Origin: CAVOGJ01 sp963700865
GTDB taxonomy: Bacteria > Planctomycetota > Planctomycetia > Pirellulales > Pirellulaceae
DNA length: 64,000 nt
Assembly (NCBI GenBank): GCA_963700865.1
Contig: CAVOZC010000018.1
Span: 248,001-312,000, forward strand
Direction of reading: 5' to 3'
Made by a program: the position numbers and the translations under genes. The stretch's first letter is position 1; each line of letters starts with the position of its first letter. The notes beneath the pieces were generated by a model. It did no database searches. It had not been told where the DNA came from and was given only the letters and a program-made list of their open reading frames with translations. This document shows positions 10,491 through 18,978 of the stretch, one piece after another.

Positions 10491-11174
10491 ATGACGAAGA
10501 CGACGCGTGTGCTGGAACCCGAGGTCATGGATACGGTTGACGAGGCCCTGACCTACGATGAGATGGATCATGCGGACGTCAATCGCCGCTTTGTCGACGA
10601 CCTGCTGCGGTCTCCCATCCCGGCGGGAGAGTTCCTGGACCTGGGGACCGGGACCGGGCGGATTCCGATTGAACTCTGCCAGCGCAACCCCCAATTCCGT
10701 ATCCTGGCAATCGACATGGCGGTCAGCATGCTCGATGTGGCGCGGAATCACGTCGAAATCGCCCATCTGAGCCATCAGATCCAGTTGGACCGGGCCGATG
10801 TCAAGCAGCTTCCGTATGCCAACGGCCGTTTCGCCCTGGTAATGTCGAACAGTATCCTGCATCACTTGCCCGAGCCGGCTCGGGCGATTCGCGAGGCGAT
10901 CCGCGTCGCACGACCGGAGGCGCGCTTCTTTTTTCGCGATCTCCTGCGTCCCGCGACGACGAAAGAGATCGAGGAATTGGTGGGGACATACGCAGAGCAT
11001 GAATCGCCACATGGGAGGCAACTGTTTCGCGCGTCCCTCCATGCGGCTTTGAACCTGGAGGAGATCCGCGCCCTGGTGATGGCCCACGGCTTTCCAGCTG
11101 ACTCGGTCGTCTCATCGAGCGATCGGCACTGGACCTGGGACGCTCGGCGCAGCCAGCAGCTCCAGTTGCAATAA
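10491..11174 (+). CDS. class I SAM-dependent methyltransferase
   Basis: A 227-residue cytoplasmic methyltransferase of the Methyltransf_11/25 type. SAM-binding motif I is LDLGTGTGRIPIEL (about residues 49-62), the acidic motif II follows as ILAIDMAVSMLDVA, and the post-motif block SNSILHHLPEP (about 119-129) matches the family. The substrate cannot be predicted; the class covers quinone, lipid and small-molecule methylation. The C-terminus is a Gln-rich tail. Start ATG 10491. It stands alone between the divergent sigma gene and the protease gene 90 bases downstream. Confidence 0.88.
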   Translation: MTKTTRVLEPEVMDTVDEALTYDEMDHADVNRRFVDDLLRSPIPAGEFLDLGTGTGRIPIELCQRNPQFRILAIDMAVSMLDVARNHVEIAHLSHQIQLDRADVKQLPYANGRFALVMSNSILHHLPEPARAIREAIRVARPEARFFFRDLLRPATTKEIEELVGTYAEHESPHGRQLFRASLHAALNLEEIRALVMAHGFPADSVVSSSDRHWTWDARRSQQLQLQ

Positions 11175-11265
11175 AACACGCACTTGTCATGACGCACGCT
11201 TCAGCGTCCCATCTCCGACTCAAGCGATCGATTACCACCGCCCGACAACCCATAAGGCAGTCAAC

Positions 11266-12513
11266 ATGGTTAGCGTCAACGGTTATTTCGTATTTGTGCT
11301 TGCCACGATCGTTGTTTTCTATTTGCTGGATCAATGCGGCCGCTGGTTGAATTTGACCGCGCTGCAGCCAGAATTGCCGCAACCGTTCGAGGATATCTTT
11401 GATGCCCAGGCATACGCCAAATCACAGGACTACACTCGTGTTGGCACGCGGTTCAGCATGCTTGAGGACACGGTTTCGCTGATCGTCTTCCTGGCGTTCT
11501 GGTGGTGCGGCGGCTTTGGCTGGCTCGACCATGGGGTCCGCAGCTGTACGGACAATCCCATCCTACAAGGACTGCTGTTCATGGCGCTGCTATATCTGGG
11601 CTCGACGCTGATCAGCATTCCCTTTGAACTGTACGATACCTTCGTCATCGAAGAACGCTTTGGCTTCAACAAGATGACTCCCCTGACCTTCATTACCGAC
11701 AAGCTCAAGGCGCTCGGATTGGCCTTACTACTGGGCGCTCCACTTATCGCCCTGGTCCTCTATCTGTTTCAGACCTTCGGTGAGTGGGCCTGGCTGTACG
11801 GCTGGATCGCGGTATCCGGCTTTTCACTCCTCATGGCCTACCTGGCGCCACAAGTCATCTTGCCACTCTTCAATAAATTCAAGCCGCTGGCAGACGGGGA
11901 ACTCAAGTCAGCCATCCAGGAGATGTCGGACAAATGCAACTTTCCGCTTACCGAAGTTTATGAAATTGACGGCTCGAAGCGCTCGACCAAATCGAATGCT
12001 TTTTTTACGGGACTCGGCAAGAACAAGAAAATTGCCCTCTTCGACACGCTGATTCAAAATCACGGCGTCGGCGAACTGGTCGCCGTGCTGGCTCATGAAA
12101 TTGGCCATTACAAGAAGAAGCACATTATTCAGTCGCTTGTGCTGGGAGTGCTGCAGGTCGGCATCCTGTTCTTTCTGCTCGGCATGTTTCTCAACAACCG
12201 GGGGCTCTTCGACGCCTTCGGCGTCCGCCAGACATCGATTTATGGCAGTCTGGTCTTTTTCACGTTTCTGTTCGAGCCGCTCAGCAAGCTGATCTCCGTG
12301 GGAATGATGATCCTCAGCCGCAAGAACGAATTTGAGGCCGACGCCTACGCGGCGAAAGTCACAGGCAAACCGGAGGATCTGATTAGCGGGTTGAAAAAAC
12401 TTTCCAAGGACAATCTCTCCAATCTAACGCCGCATCCCTTCTATGTGTTCATGAATTACTCCCATCCACCGATGCTGCGACGGATTGCCGCGCTGCAAGG
12501 CCGGTCTGGCTAG
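11266..12513 (+). CDS. M48 family (Ste24/CAAX-type) membrane zinc metalloprotease
   Basis: A 415-residue polytopic inner-membrane protease. The zinc-binding HExxH motif is HEIGH at residues 277-281 and the third ligand Glu is at about 357 in NEFEADAYA; both match the M48A Ste24 arrangement. At least six hydrophobic segments are visible (about 7-22, 66-82, 105-125, 150-172, 180-200, and two after 285). The N-terminal membrane domain before the catalytic motif is typical of Ste24 rather than HtpX. Bacteria lack prenylated CaaX substrates, so the role is presumably membrane-protein quality control. Start ATG 11266; all catalytic residues are intact. Confidence 0.92.
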   Translation: MVSVNGYFVFVLATIVVFYLLDQCGRWLNLTALQPELPQPFEDIFDAQAYAKSQDYTRVGTRFSMLEDTVSLIVFLAFWWCGGFGWLDHGVRSCTDNPILQGLLFMALLYLGSTLISIPFELYDTFVIEERFGFNKMTPLTFITDKLKALGLALLLGAPLIALVLYLFQTFGEWAWLYGWIAVSGFSLLMAYLAPQVILPLFNKFKPLADGELKSAIQEMSDKCNFPLTEVYEIDGSKRSTKSNAFFTGLGKNKKIALFDTLIQNHGVGELVAVLAHEIGHYKKKHIIQSLVLGVLQVGILFFLLGMFLNNRGLFDAFGVRQTSIYGSLVFFTFLFEPLSKLISVGMMILSRKNEFEADAYAAKVTGKPEDLISGLKKLSKDNLSNLTPHPFYVFMNYSHPPMLRRIAALQGRSG

Positions 12514-12691
12514 GCTGCGGAGGGGGGCTTGTCATGCCTCCCATCCCTTCGTGCATCCGCGAGATGATCCCTCTCACGCGGGTCCTCGGGCACGCTGAGC
12601 TCGGTGATCGGGGAAACCCATGGGGAATCACAAGGCTCGCGTCGATCCGCGGTTCCCAAAGTCACACGTTCTTACGTGGCAGCGGCGCCCC

Positions 12692-13804
12692 TCAGGCACG
12701 GACAACCGCCTGTCCGCTGACGCGACGGATCAGCCGCCGCATTTCCAGGGTGCTGATCGTGGCCAGCACGCGTGCCACGGGAAGCCCCGTTTCGACGATG
12801 ATGGTATCCACATTGGTGGCCGTGGGACCGATTCGTTGCAAGACGAGCGTTTCCTGGTCGTTCAATTTCAACTCGGCCGGATGACGGATCACATCACCTG
12901 TCGTACGGCAAGTCGCCTGGACAAGCGGCCCCAGTTCTTCGAGGACATCGTCGGCCGATTCCACTAGCCGGGCCCCATCCCTCAACAGTGCATGACACCC
13001 ACGTGACATACGACTGTCGACTGGCCCCGGTACGGCGAACACTTCCCTCCCCTGCTCCATGGCATGTCGCGCCGAAATCAGGGCTCCCGATCGGTCCCCC
13101 GCCTCGACGACGACCACGCCCAGCGCCAGGCCCGTAATGATGCGGTTGCGACGGGGAAAGGCCCCACGAGAAATGGGGGTGCGACTGGGAGACTCACTCA
13201 CCAGTGCGCCGCTCTGACAAATCGCCTGGGCCAAGTCATGGTGCTCGGCGGGGTAAACCTGCGTCAACCCGGCCGGCAGCACGGCCACGGTTCGCCCACC
13301 CGCCTCCAGGGCACTTCGATGTGCTTCGGCATCGATACCGCGTGCCAGGCCACTAACAATCGTAAGGCCAGTTCGCGCCAGCGATCCGGCCAGTCGTGCG
13401 GCGACGCGTTTCCCATAGGCGGTCGCGTGCCGGGTACCAACGATCGCCACCGACAGGGTGTCATCCGGCAAGAGCGTCCCCCGCTGATAGAGAACGGCGG
13501 GCGGGTCGGGGATCTGTTTCAGGTTGACGGGATACTCGGATCGCGGCAGCGGAACCAGGCCGATGCCGCACTGGCGACAATGGGCAATTTCCTCCTCGGC
13601 GTCAATCGTCTGTAAGGCCTTGGCAATCGACTGTGCCAGGGTTGGTCCAATGCCGTTCACCTGGCGGAGGGCGCTTGGCGGCGCCGCCAGAACGTCCCGT
13701 GCTGATCCAAAATGATCAAGCAATTGGGCTCGCAAATGGGGCCCGACGGCGGGAACCAGCGACAGTGTCAACGTGGCTCGCGACTCATCATCCAACGAGA
13801 ACAT
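12692..13804 (-). CDS. dprA: DNA-processing protein DprA (Smf)
   Basis: A 370-residue homologue of DprA, which loads RecA on incoming single-stranded DNA during natural transformation. An N-terminal helix-hairpin-helix region (VNGIGPTLAQSIAKAL, about 48-63) precedes the Rossmann-like DNA-binding core with VAIVGTRHAT and the signature SGLARGIDAEAH (about 150-161). A C-terminal winged-helix segment ends the protein. Length and domain order are normal. It lies 57 bases after aroB on the same strand, probably in the same operon. Confidence 0.95.
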   Translation of the reverse strand: MFSLDDESRATLTLSLVPAVGPHLRAQLLDHFGSARDVLAAPPSALRQVNGIGPTLAQSIAKALQTIDAEEEIAHCRQCGIGLVPLPRSEYPVNLKQIPDPPAVLYQRGTLLPDDTLSVAIVGTRHATAYGKRVAARLAGSLARTGLTIVSGLARGIDAEAHRSALEAGGRTVAVLPAGLTQVYPAEHHDLAQAICQSGALVSESPSRTPISRGAFPRRNRIITGLALGVVVVEAGDRSGALISARHAMEQGREVFAVPGPVDSRMSRGCHALLRDGARLVESADDVLEELGPLVQATCRTTGDVIRHPAELKLNDQETLVLQRIGPTATNVDTIIVETGLPVARVLATISTLEMRRLIRRVSGQAVVRA

Positions 13805-13861
13805 ACGACGTCCTCTTGTTTGCGGTTGAGCCCCCGTCGCCGCCAGCCACGCTGGAGCGAC

Positions 13862-14943
13862 CTAGAGCACGCTCATGACGTCGACTGTAGCGACGTCCGT
13901 CACCATGTCAACGTGCCCAAGTCGTGTCGGCAAGATCAACCGCAGGTTTCCGGCCTTGGATTTCTTGTCCCGCCGCATGATTTCCAGAAATGTGTCGCGA
14001 TCAACGTCTGGCATCTCTGTGGGCAGACCCAACGCCTGGAAGAGACGCTGCTGCCGGGTCGCCAGACCGCCATCGATCCGGCCCAGTCGTTCCGCCAGCC
14101 GTGCGGCACACATCATGCCGATGGCGATGGCTTCGCCATGCACATACTCGCCATAGCCGGTAATCGATTCGAGCGCGTGCCCGAACGTGTGACCGTAATT
14201 GAGGATGGCTCTTCTTCCCGAGACTTCACGCTCGTCATCTCGCACGACCTCCGCCTTGATCTCACAGCAGCGGGCGATCACATTCGTCAGTACAGAGGCA
14301 TGGCGAGCCTGGAGTTCGGGCAATCGCGCTTCGAGTTCCTCGAAAAACTGCCCATCGGCGATCACGCCGTACTTGACGACCTCTGCCATTCCAGCGGCAT
14401 ATTCGCGTGCCGACAACGTGGCCAGGACGTCCACATCGGCGAGCACCAATTGCGGTTGCCAGAAGGCACCGACGATGTTTTTTGCTCCTGGCAGATTCAC
14501 GGCGACCTTGCCCCCCACGCTGCTGTCGACTTGCGCAAGAGCGAAGTGGGGATTTGCACGAACGGAAGTCCACGGGCGAAGGTCGCCGCGACGAATCCCG
14601 CCAAATCGCCGACCACGCCGCCGCCGACCGCCATGATTAATGTCTGCCGGTCGGCGCCGGCACGTAGTAACTGATTCCACAGTCGTTCCGCCTGCGCCAC
14701 CGATTTACTGACTTCCCCCACGGGAACCACCAGTAACTCGACCTTGCGCGTGCGCCCCACAACGGACGTCAGCGGTTCGGCATACAAGGGGGCCACGTGC
14801 TCATCGCTGATCACGATCGCTTGCGTGCCTTGTGCGCACTCGCCGAGCCGCTGTTCAACCTGCGACAAGATCCCACGGCCCACGAGAATGTCGTAAGAGC
14901 GGTCCCCCAGGCTGACATGGACCGTTCGAGGCGAATCGTTCAC
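13862..14943 (-). CDS. aroB: 3-dehydroquinate synthase (one apparent frameshift)
   Basis: Second enzyme of the shikimate pathway, converting DAHP to 3-dehydroquinate with NAD+ and a metal ion. The NAD-binding motif AVGGGVVGDLAGFVAATF is followed by PFVQIPTSLL in one frame, then AQVDSSVGGKVAVNLPGAKN and the metal-binding NYGHTFGHALE in the next. Adding one G near 14535 (TTGCGCAA to TTGGCGCAA) restores the family sequence TSLLAQVDSSVGGK. Total length, about 360 residues, is normal. Since AroB is normally essential for aromatic synthesis, a sequence error is much more likely than a dead gene. It lies 5 bases after a small unknown gene and upstream of dprA. Confidence 0.9.
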
Positions 14944-14948
14944 GTCGA

Positions 14949-15173
14949 TCAGCCTTTCACTCGCGCCAAGTCCTCAGCGGTAATCGTAATCGAACGGCAA
15001 AAGCCGGTATGAGTCCGAACGTATTCCAAATGACCGGCCTGCGCCGGGTCGGCGTGAATGGCGGAGGCGATCCGTTCCTTCTCGCGGCGATCGAGGTCGG
15101 CAAATTCGTCTGGCCAGATGGTCGTCGTCTCCATCACGAGGGCTTCGCGGTAGGGGTCAAATTTATCTGCCAT
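14949..15173 (-). CDS. small hypothetical protein upstream of aroB (74 aa)
   Basis: A 74-residue acidic/basic mixed protein starting MADKFDPYREALVMETTT at ATG 15173; a GTG at 15191 is the alternative start. It contains the block TIWPDEFADLDRREKERIA and ends five bases before the aroB start, so co-transcription and translational coupling with aroB are likely. No membrane segment, signal peptide or known domain is visible. The function is unknown. Confidence 0.7.
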   Translation of the reverse strand: MADKFDPYREALVMETTTIWPDEFADLDRREKERIASAIHADPAQAGHLEYVRTHTGFCRSITITAEDLARVKG

Positions 15174-15326
15174 ATCGGGTAAACTCCGCACAACGGTTTT
15201 TCATCAGCCAGGGCGGCGCGTCGAGCCGCGACGCGTCCTATGATAACCTTGCCCGCGTTCGGCGAAAACAACCGCCTCCTCCCGTCATCCGCCACGAACC
15301 AGCCGCCGCGGCAGAAAGTCCTTCCG

Positions 15327-15863
15327 ATGCAGTCCGGCAAAGTCGTCACGCTCGGCATCTTTGCCATCGCTCTGCTGGCAACCGCATGTGCCTGGTGGTA
15401 CCAGCGAGCACAGGGACGCCGGGCGCTTGAATACTGGGGCGCCGACGACGCCCAGTTGCTCCGCCACGGGAAAGAAATCTTGCTGTGGCAACTGTCGCCC
15501 GACGCGGATGGGCCGGACGCCGCCAACGGCACCACGCGGCGGGAAACGCTGCTGGTCGACGACCTTACCTGGTCCATCCGCCGCCAAGTCGATTTGACGA
15601 AGGCGCCCGGACTGCTGCATCTTCGACAAGCGCTCATCGTCGACGCCAGCTACGACTGGGACGCGCCGACTCCGGGGGCTGCGGAGAGCCCCGTCTGGCA
15701 GTATGCGCTAGCGGCCCAGGACGATGATCGTCAAGTCGTGATTCTGTTGGATCTCAGGCGACAGTGGGCCCGTAAGCTTGACCGCGGCCCGCCCGTCCAG
15801 CTGACCATTGCCTCGGGCCTCGAAACGTTCTTTCGGGAAGCACTCGACCGCGATGGCTCGTAG
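15327..15863 (+). CDS. membrane-anchored hypothetical protein (178 aa)
   Basis: Start ATG 15327 is preferred to ATG 15240 because the protein then begins with a short charged N-terminus and a single membrane anchor (VVTLGIFAIALLATACAWW, about residues 6-24). The rest (about 150 residues) is a soluble, Asp/Arg-rich domain that would lie outside the cytoplasmic membrane. I do not recognise it. It is divergent from the aroB operon and convergent with the rhomboid gene. Confidence 0.6.
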   Translation: MQSGKVVTLGIFAIALLATACAWWYQRAQGRRALEYWGADDAQLLRHGKEILLWQLSPDADGPDAANGTTRRETLLVDDLTWSIRRQVDLTKAPGLLHLRQALIVDASYDWDAPTPGAAESPVWQYALAAQDDDRQVVILLDLRRQWARKLDRGPPVQLTIASGLETFFREALDRDGS

Positions 15864-15890
15864 GTCGACTGGCAAACCGTGCGCCTTCGC

Positions 15891-16879
15891 TCACTCATCC
15901 CGCGCCGCTGGCCGCTCCGCCGCGGACAACTCCTGCGGCGATTCCGTCCGGGGAGCCACGGGCGGAGACCAGCCGGCGGGCAGCGTCATGGCCAGCACGG
16001 CACCCGTCGCCAGCCCGAACAGATGCGACCAGTTGGTGAATTGGTAGGACTCGCTAACCAGCTCGTCGAGATTTCCCGTGAAGCCGGCGACAAGGAACAC
16101 GAGCAGGATCAGGATCGATTCATTGGGCACCCACATCCCTTCCTGGGGATTGGTGCGGGCGCGGACCCAGGCGAAGGCGACCAGCCCGAAGATCACGCCC
16201 GACAGGCCGCCAAACATGGTCGATCCGCCCGCCAGATATTGGCCCACATTTCCCACAATCGCGGTCAGCAGTAATACCAGTCCGAACTGCCAGCTTCCAC
16301 GTCGCGTCTCGATCAGCCACCCCAATTGGAACATCAACAACAAACTGAACAGCCAGTGAATCCATCCAAAGTGTAGAAAGACTGGGGTCGCCAACCGCCA
16401 CCACTCACCTCGCTGGATGTCGAGGGCGCCCCGAGGAGGCGCAAGTTGTCCCCCGGCGCGTGGACGGGATTCTGAAACGCCAGGCTTTGGAGCGTCTTGC
16501 TCGTACAATCGGAACCCATGCTCGAAGCCAGCGTGACGAAGATGGTAAGCCACAGCACAGCCACGGTCAGCGGCGCCCTTCGAAAAATCTGCGCCAATGT
16601 CGGCCGACGAATCGGCCGCGCTGCGTCGACGACGCGGCGCGTTGCTTGCTGCCGCTCGTCGCGGACTCTTGCTGCCGGCTCGACGAATCTGGGATCGTCG
16701 GGGCGTTCCTCGAACAACGCCAGTTCACCGCGGGCACGTGCCACCTGGTCCTCGTTCCGGATCCACACCAGCCATCCCGTGTCCCGCTGTTCAAGCACTG
16801 CGGGGATTTGAAGGGCCTGCAGGTAGTCGCGAAACCGTTGGGCGGGCTCGAGCCCGGAAAGCGTGCCGATGTGTCTCAT
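15891..16879 (-). CDS. rhomboid family intramembrane serine protease with N-terminal cytoplasmic domain (one apparent frameshift)
   Basis: GlpG-like rhomboid protease of about 329 residues. The cytoplasmic N-terminal domain (MRHIGTLSGLEPAQRFRDYL onwards) resembles the GlpG N-domain. The core carries the L1-loop/TM2 His motif (LHFGWIHWLFS), the catalytic serine motif GGLSGVIFG and the catalytic histidine in TNWSHLFGLATGA. The frame changes near 16430 inside a GGGGCGCCC stretch; both sides read as rhomboid sequence, so a one-base error is likely. ATG 16879 fits the GlpG-like N-terminus; the longer frame to 16957 adds residues that look untranslated. Substrates are unknown. A second rhomboid is at 45223-46125. 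Confidence 0.85.
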
Positions 16880-17037
16880 GCCGAATGACCGTTGTCCAGA
16901 GTGCGAACCGCCGCCTACAAATATAGCAGTCCTCACCAACTCGTCACCGTCATGCACCTCGATCCTCGTCCATTACCGGCCGGGGCAGCCATTCCGCAAA
17001 GGAGGTGGAGCCTACGAAACCCCGGGGAGGGCCCACC

Positions 17038-17074
17038 AAAAAAAAACGGCTTACCCGGAGTGCGGGTAAGCCGT
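17038..17074 (-). terminator. Rho-independent terminator of the Cys-rich protein gene
   Basis: An 11-bp perfect stem (ACGGCTTACCC 17046-17056 with 17064-17074, 7-base loop) is flanked at 17038-17046 by nine A, which is a T tract on minus. It lies about 60 bases beyond the stop of the 17133-18314 gene. Confidence 0.92.
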
Positions 17075-17132
17075 CGTCGTTTGACACTTGATTTAACAAG
17101 GTCGACGTTTCGATCTAAGTGTCATGAAGGCC

Positions 17133-18314
17133 TTAGCGAATCGCACTGGCCTTGATGACGCGGGTGCTCGGCAGGAAAGCCGACGGATCAACGATGGGCG
17201 AAGGAGCAACTTCGTTCGACCCAGCCGTCTTGACCGGTTCTTCCACGGGAGCATCTTCGTGCTGGCTAGGAGCTGGCGCCATCGTGGAAGCACATCCACT
17301 GCCGCAGCCAGCCGAGCAGCCATTTCCGCAGCCACAGCCGTTGTTGCCACAGCCATTGCCGCTGCAGCCGTTGCCACATCGACGACCACAGCCGCGGTTG
17401 CCACAGCCGCAACCGTTGCCGCTGCAGCTGTTGCCACATCCACAAGCGTTTCCGCTGCAGCTGTTGCCGCAACCACATCCACGACCACAACCCTTACCGC
17501 AGCTCTTCATGCGACAGCAGATTCGACCAAAGAGACCACGCAGCATGCCACGGCGTCCACCGCAGCCTGTCGAGCAAGCACTGGCGACCCCACAGCCGGG
17601 TTCGCAAGGATCGCTGCAACCATCGCTGCAACCATCGCTGCAGCCACAACCCGATCCGCAACGGCCCCGCAGCAAACTCAACAGACCACAGCGGCTGCGA
17701 CCGCACGACGATCCGCAACCGCTGCAACCCGGATCTTCCGAGCCGCAACCTGGATCATGACAGTGAGGCGTACCGCAGCCCGGATCATGACAATGGGGCT
17801 TACCGCAACCCGGATCATATACGTGGCCACATCCGTTGGAGCAGCCGTCCGAGCAACCGTCCGAGCAGCCGTCCGAGCAGCCACAGCCACGGCCGCTTCC
17901 ACAGAGTCGCTTGAGCAGCCCCATCATTCGTCCGCAGCAACGACCGCGCCCACAACCGCAGGCCGATCCACAAGGATCGCTACAACCATTGCTGCAGTCG
18001 CCACAACCGTTACCACAGCCACGACGGCAGCCATCCGAACAGCCGCACGCGTCGCCACAGCCACAGCCACGGCCACGGCCGCAGAGTCGCCCTAGCAACC
18101 CACAACCCGATCCGCAGCCATCCGAACAGCCGCCAGCGCCACATCCATTATTGCAGCCGTCGCTGCAACCCATACCACAACCATTACCACAGCCGTCACT
18201 GCAGGAATCCGAACAGCTTCCGTTGAGCATTTTGCCCAACAATCCTTGGCTGTAACCGTGAGCACAAAGCCCAAGCATGACAACCAAAGACGCAATTAGT
18301 GTGTGCCGTTTCAT
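17133..18314 (-). CDS. secreted cysteine/glycine-rich repeat protein (candidate envelope protein)
   Basis: A 393-residue protein with a clear signal peptide (MKRHTLIASLVVMLGLCAHG, cleavage probably after YSQ). The mature region to about residue 345 is built of short repeats such as CSDGC, NGCGCGN and DPGCG, with about 72 cysteines in total (about 18%), very high Gly, and basic islands that recur with a GLL-x-RLCG pattern (GLLGRLCGRGRG, GLLKRLCGSGRG, GLLSLLRGRCGS). A His-containing block (PHCHDPGCG, twice) lies mid-protein. The C-terminal ~50 residues are Cys-free, Pro/Ala/Ser-rich. It may be a disulfide-cross-linked envelope protein, since planctomycete walls are known to be protein- and cystine-rich; metal binding is the alternative. 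Frames on the other strand here are compositional artefacts. Confidence 0.8.
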   Translation of the reverse strand: MKRHTLIASLVVMLGLCAHGYSQGLLGKMLNGSCSDSCSDGCGNGCGMGCSDGCNNGCGAGGCSDGCGSGCGLLGRLCGRGRGCGCGDACGCSDGCRRGCGNGCGDCSNGCSDPCGSACGCGRGRCCGRMMGLLKRLCGSGRGCGCSDGCSDGCSDGCSNGCGHVYDPGCGKPHCHDPGCGTPHCHDPGCGSEDPGCSGCGSSCGRSRCGLLSLLRGRCGSGCGCSDGCSDGCSDPCEPGCGVASACSTGCGGRRGMLRGLFGRICCRMKSCGKGCGRGCGCGNSCSGNACGCGNSCSGNGCGCGNRGCGRRCGNGCSGNGCGNNGCGCGNGCSAGCGSGCASTMAPAPSQHEDAPVEEPVKTAGSNEVAPSPIVDPSAFLPSTRVIKASAIR

Positions 18315-18978
18315 CGACCAACGTCTCCTTTTTACGTCGGAACGCGAGCACTGAGTAACAATCCGGTTCTTACTTCATCCTGTGCGGATCGGTAGCAGCC
18401 ACAATTGCTGCACGTTTCCTTGACGCGAATCGAGCAGAGATAATCCAGCCGCCCCCATCGGGACAACTTGATCGCTTCTGGTGGGAATCGGTTTTGGCAG
18501 GACCAGGTAAGGCGGGCGGGTCAGGTGACCCACAATTCACTCAGTGTGACCTGCGAAGGCGGTCGAGCCGATCCTTGACTCGAAATACCAAACCGCGGTT
18601 TCGCTGGGTTAGGACAGCCCTGGTAGGTGTCCCATCCTCACAAGTGTCAGGGTGGGATATCGGTCCTCCAGATCAGCCGCCTTGAGCACGCAAAAGCAGT
18701 TTTCCCCAACTATCGCGATAAGACAATTACGGTGTTTTTTCGCTTCTCATAAGCTAGTTAAGCCTTGACGGTCGCACCGGCGACCGGCAAGGCCCGCATC
18801 CGTAGTTGCCAAGTCAGTTCTTTGCTAGAATACTGCCCTGGTGGACCCTACCGGCAGGCGGTCGGCCGGCGAGCCCCCAGTCGGCCGGCGAGCCCCCAGC
18901 CGGCCCGCAACGGGTACCCTCCCCGCGTTCTCATACCCCCCCACCCCGTTCTTCCCCTTCCACGGCAAGGCATTCTCG
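18315..18978. other. divergent intergenic region with a 19-bp tandem repeat
   Basis: About 664 bases between the Cys-rich protein gene (minus) and the first PQQ gene (plus). It holds two exact copies of a 19-bp unit (GTCGGCCGGCGAGCCCCCA at 18861-18879 and 18880-18898) followed by a partial third. Both promoters should be here. No RNA gene was recognised. Confidence 0.55.

Noticed and set aside
17124..18255. Plus-strand open frames rich in Ala/Thr or Pro/Gln opposite the Cys-rich gene
   Set aside because: They are the low-complexity antisense of a repetitive Cys/Gly coding sequence; the minus-strand frame has a signal peptide, proper start and terminator.
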